Source of the DNA: Endozoicomonas sp965232255
Lineage (GTDB): Bacteria > Pseudomonadota > Gammaproteobacteria > Pseudomonadales > Endozoicomonadaceae
Assembly (NCBI GenBank): GCA_965232255.1
Contig: OZ246962.1
Coordinates: 3,038,001-3,102,000 of the forward strand
Direction of reading: 5' to 3'
Length of the DNA: 64,000 bases
The translations under genes were made by a program, and so were the position numbers. How positions within the stretch are numbered: position 1 is the first letter of the stretch; each line of letters opens with the position of its first letter. The notes under the pieces are model-generated. The model had not been told where the DNA came from, searched no databases, and saw nothing but the letters and a program-made list of their open reading frames with translations. Positions 62,192 to 64,000 of the stretch are shown piece after piece.

Positions 62192-63487
62192 TACCACCGT
62201 TAATGCCTCTGCAGCAGGCAGGGCGATAAACGCCCCCTCAAGACCAAACATGCGCCAAAACAGCAGAATGAACGTCAAGGGCAGTATCAATGAACGACTG
62301 AGGGCAACAACAGCAGACTGCGTGCCACAATGCATGCCGGTGAAATAGCCCGAAATGGTGATGTTAATGCCATTAAATAAAAAAATAGGCCAGATTACCC
62401 TGATAATGCTCAGAGTCATGGCCAGGGTTGCGCTCTCATTGCCATTGAGAAAAGCACTTGCCAGCACTTGAGGATAGAGCAGCAGCACCGTGACAAAGGC
62501 GATTCCGATAATCACGCTCATACCGATAGCCAGCACCATAAACCGGGCAATGCGCTCCGGCTTACCAGCACCAAAGTTAACACTGACCAGTGGTCCCAGG
62601 GCTTCGGCAATGCCATAACCAATGGTGGTGCTGAGCCACAAGCCGTAATTGACGATAGTAAATGCGGCGACGCCAGTGGTGCCGGCCTCATAGATCAGGA
62701 CCCAGTTTATGGTGAACATCAACAATCCGGCAGACATTTCATTAATTAACTCGGACAACCCGTTATAAGCTGCACGCAACAGCCCGAGCCAGGAACCATA
62801 GGGCTTGACCAGACGAATTTGCGCCGTTTTGCCGAACAGCCGCAAAAAGAAAAACACCGCGCCAACCACATAGGCACACCCGCTGGCGAGGGCAGCACCA
62901 CCTATCCCCCAGTTCCAATGCAGAATAAATATGGCATCAAGCACTATATTGGTCAGGGCGGTTATAACCAGGCCGATCAGGGCATAATTCGGTGCATTGT
63001 CGACTCGGGCAAAATAAGACAGTGAATACGTTATGCCCATAAACAATAAAAAAGGCGACAATATTTGTATATATGCTATGGCCAGGACAAGAGAGTCGCC
63101 GCTTGCACCAAGAAACACTGCCAGTTCTGCGGCATAAAACCAGGCAAGACTGGCCGTGATGACTGAGTAGAGGGTAATGATGATCAACGACTTGGTGAAA
63201 ATATTTGATACCTGACGTTTATTACCTGCTCCTTTTGCTTTGCCGGCAACAACCCCACTGCCCACCATAATCATCACGCACAAGCCAAAAAAGACCGAGT
63301 ACAATGGCACCACCAGGTTCACCGATGCCAGCGCGGTTGCACCAACATAGTTACCGACAAAAATCCCGTCCACGATCCCTGCCGACGAGATAGCCAACAG
63401 ACCTAAAACCGATGGCACAACAAACCGAAAAAAGTCGGTGGTAGTACTTCCCGTCGTCATGCCCACATCGGCGGACTGAACTGTCAT
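62099..63487 (-). CDS. MATE-family multidrug efflux transporter
   Basis: This 462-residue inner-membrane protein has about 12 hydrophobic segments and the two-fold MATE organisation (FFRFVVPSVLGLLAISSAGIVDGIFVG in the first half, GVAAFTIVNYGLWLSTTIGYG in the second). MATE proteins export cationic drugs or metabolites using Na+ or H+. I chose the ATG at 63487, 6 nt after GGGGG. It is divergent from the TetR gene, the usual layout for a TetR-controlled efflux pump. Confidence 0.9.
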   Translation of the reverse strand: MTVQSADVGMTTGSTTTDFFRFVVPSVLGLLAISSAGIVDGIFVGNYVGATALASVNLVVPLYSVFFGLCVMIMVGSGVVAGKAKGAGNKRQVSNIFTKSLIIITLYSVITASLAWFYAAELAVFLGASGDSLVLAIAYIQILSPFLLFMGITYSLSYFARVDNAPNYALIGLVITALTNIVLDAIFILHWNWGIGGAALASGCAYVVGAVFFFLRLFGKTAQIRLVKPYGSWLGLLRAAYNGLSELINEMSAGLLMFTINWVLIYEAGTTGVAAFTIVNYGLWLSTTIGYGIAEALGPLVSVNFGAGKPERIARFMVLAIGMSVIIGIAFVTVLLLYPQVLASAFLNGNESATLAMTLSIIRVIWPIFLFNGINITISGYFTGMHCGTQSAVVALSRSLILPLTFILLFWRMFGLEGAFIALPAAEALTVVLSVILFWRARPAELVARDRQAVVARSNKAC

Positions 63488-63522
63488 ATGCATATCCCCC
63501 AGGCAAATCACTATTTATTTTA

Positions 63523-63536
63523 TGAACGTTAGTTCA
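63523..63536. promoter_or_regulatory. Candidate TetR operator
   Basis: TGAAC-GTTA-GTTCA is a 14-bp inverted repeat with perfect 5-bp arms in the intergenic region between the MATE and TetR genes. A third half-site-like TGTTCA follows at about 63548. The position fits an operator. Confidence 0.45.
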
Positions 63537-63612
63537 AATTGGACACATGTTCATTTGTTTTTTATGCTATGTCAATCTACTTCACCTGTAACCTTGCGTC
63601 ACCGGAAATTAA

Positions 63613-64000
63613 ATGCTTATGAGCTATCTGCCCAAAGAAGAAAAACGTCAGGCAATTCTTGATGCTGCCTTGTCCCTTGTGGTCTCCGGTGGCTTTGCCA
63701 GCGTTACTGCCCGCAACGTTGCCAGGCAAATGGGCGCAGCAACGGGCACCATTCACCACCATTTTTCATCCCTGTCAGAACTGAAAAGCGAGGTGCTGCG
63801 CTACGCTGTTGGTGCCGCCATTAAAGCCGACCGGGCAGCCGTTAAAAACTTGTCCCCTTACGAATCCCTGCTGCAACTGCTGCTGCCCTCCAACTATGCA
63901 GACCGCGAGCATGAGAATCGCGTATGGGTGAGTGCAGCGGACGAAATGTCACGCAATGAGGCATTGAAAGGCGTATACCGTGAGGCTATGGCCGAGCTGA
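63613..64000 (+). CDS. TetR/AcrR-family regulator, cut by window end
   Basis: The frame begins MLMSYLPKEEKRQAILDAAL and encodes at least 129 residues before the window ends. It has the TetR helix-turn-helix (AILDAALSLVVSGGFASVTARNVARQMG, then TIHHHFSSLSELK) and the start of the ligand-binding domain. It is divergent from the MATE transporter with an operator-like repeat between, so it probably represses that pump. An in-frame ATG at 63619 is an alternative start. Confidence 0.85.
   Translation, partial: MLMSYLPKEEKRQAILDAALSLVVSGGFASVTARNVARQMGAATGTIHHHFSSLSELKSEVLRYAVGAAIKADRAAVKNLSPYESLLQLLLPSNYADREHENRVWVSAADEMSRNEALKGVYREAMAEL

Overview
The window is a 64-kb piece of a gammaproteobacterial chromosome of moderate GC. 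Gene order in the conserved part (rpoE-rseA-rseB-rseC-mucD beside nadB, then lepA-lepB-DUF4845-rnc-era-recO-pdxJ-acpS, then rlmD-relA-mazG) matches Pseudomonas/Oceanospirillales-type genomes. A complete selenocysteine operon and several proteins of eukaryotic or host-directed character suggest a host-associated marine lineage of the Endozoicomonas kind. That last step is inference; no rRNA gene is present to confirm it.

Layout. 0-1 kb: a small protein with a textbook eukaryotic-type bZIP domain, facing a ComEA-like helix-hairpin-helix protein. 1.4-13 kb: housekeeping genes (second-type Lon, riboflavin synthase ribE, ppnN, acnB, purF, cvpA, trmJ). 13-24.3 kb: a long minus-strand block from lepA down to mazG (secretion, RNA processing, DNA repair, stringent response, cofactor and ACP maturation). 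24.5-29 kb: the envelope-stress operon rpoE-rseA-rseB-rseC-mucD, with a near-perfect sigma-E autoregulatory promoter and a 19-bp tandem duplication over the rseA start. 29.4-35.2 kb: nadB, ygfX and sdhE, then ygfZ. The usual sdhE/ygfZ neighbourhood is interrupted by a two-gene ATPase + DUF4276 cassette that resembles an anti-phage system. 35.2-41 kb: a 1,932-residue BvgS/EvgS-type hybrid sensor kinase. 41.6-50.6 kb: recC-recB-recD as one overlapping operon.

50.6-56.2 kb is an accessory island. It holds an IS3 remnant, a type I-F CRISPR array with its leader, an internally deleted cas6f, the last codons of a csy3/cas7f-like gene cut off by a complete IS3-family element, more gene and IS scraps, and an 845-residue repeat protein with proline-rich and nuclear-localisation-like basic segments. 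56.2-61.1 kb: a selC-selA-selB-grdX-selD operon in which selD itself carries an in-frame UGA (Sec31) with an adjacent SECIS-like hairpin. 61.3-64 kb: a possible DarT-like ADP-ribosyltransferase, a MATE transporter and a divergent TetR regulator cut by the window end.

The most interesting items are the bacterial bZIP protein, the duplicated-module repeat protein, the selenoprotein SelD within a complete Sec operon, the IS-truncated type I-F locus, the ATPase/DUF4276 cassette and the DarT-like protein.
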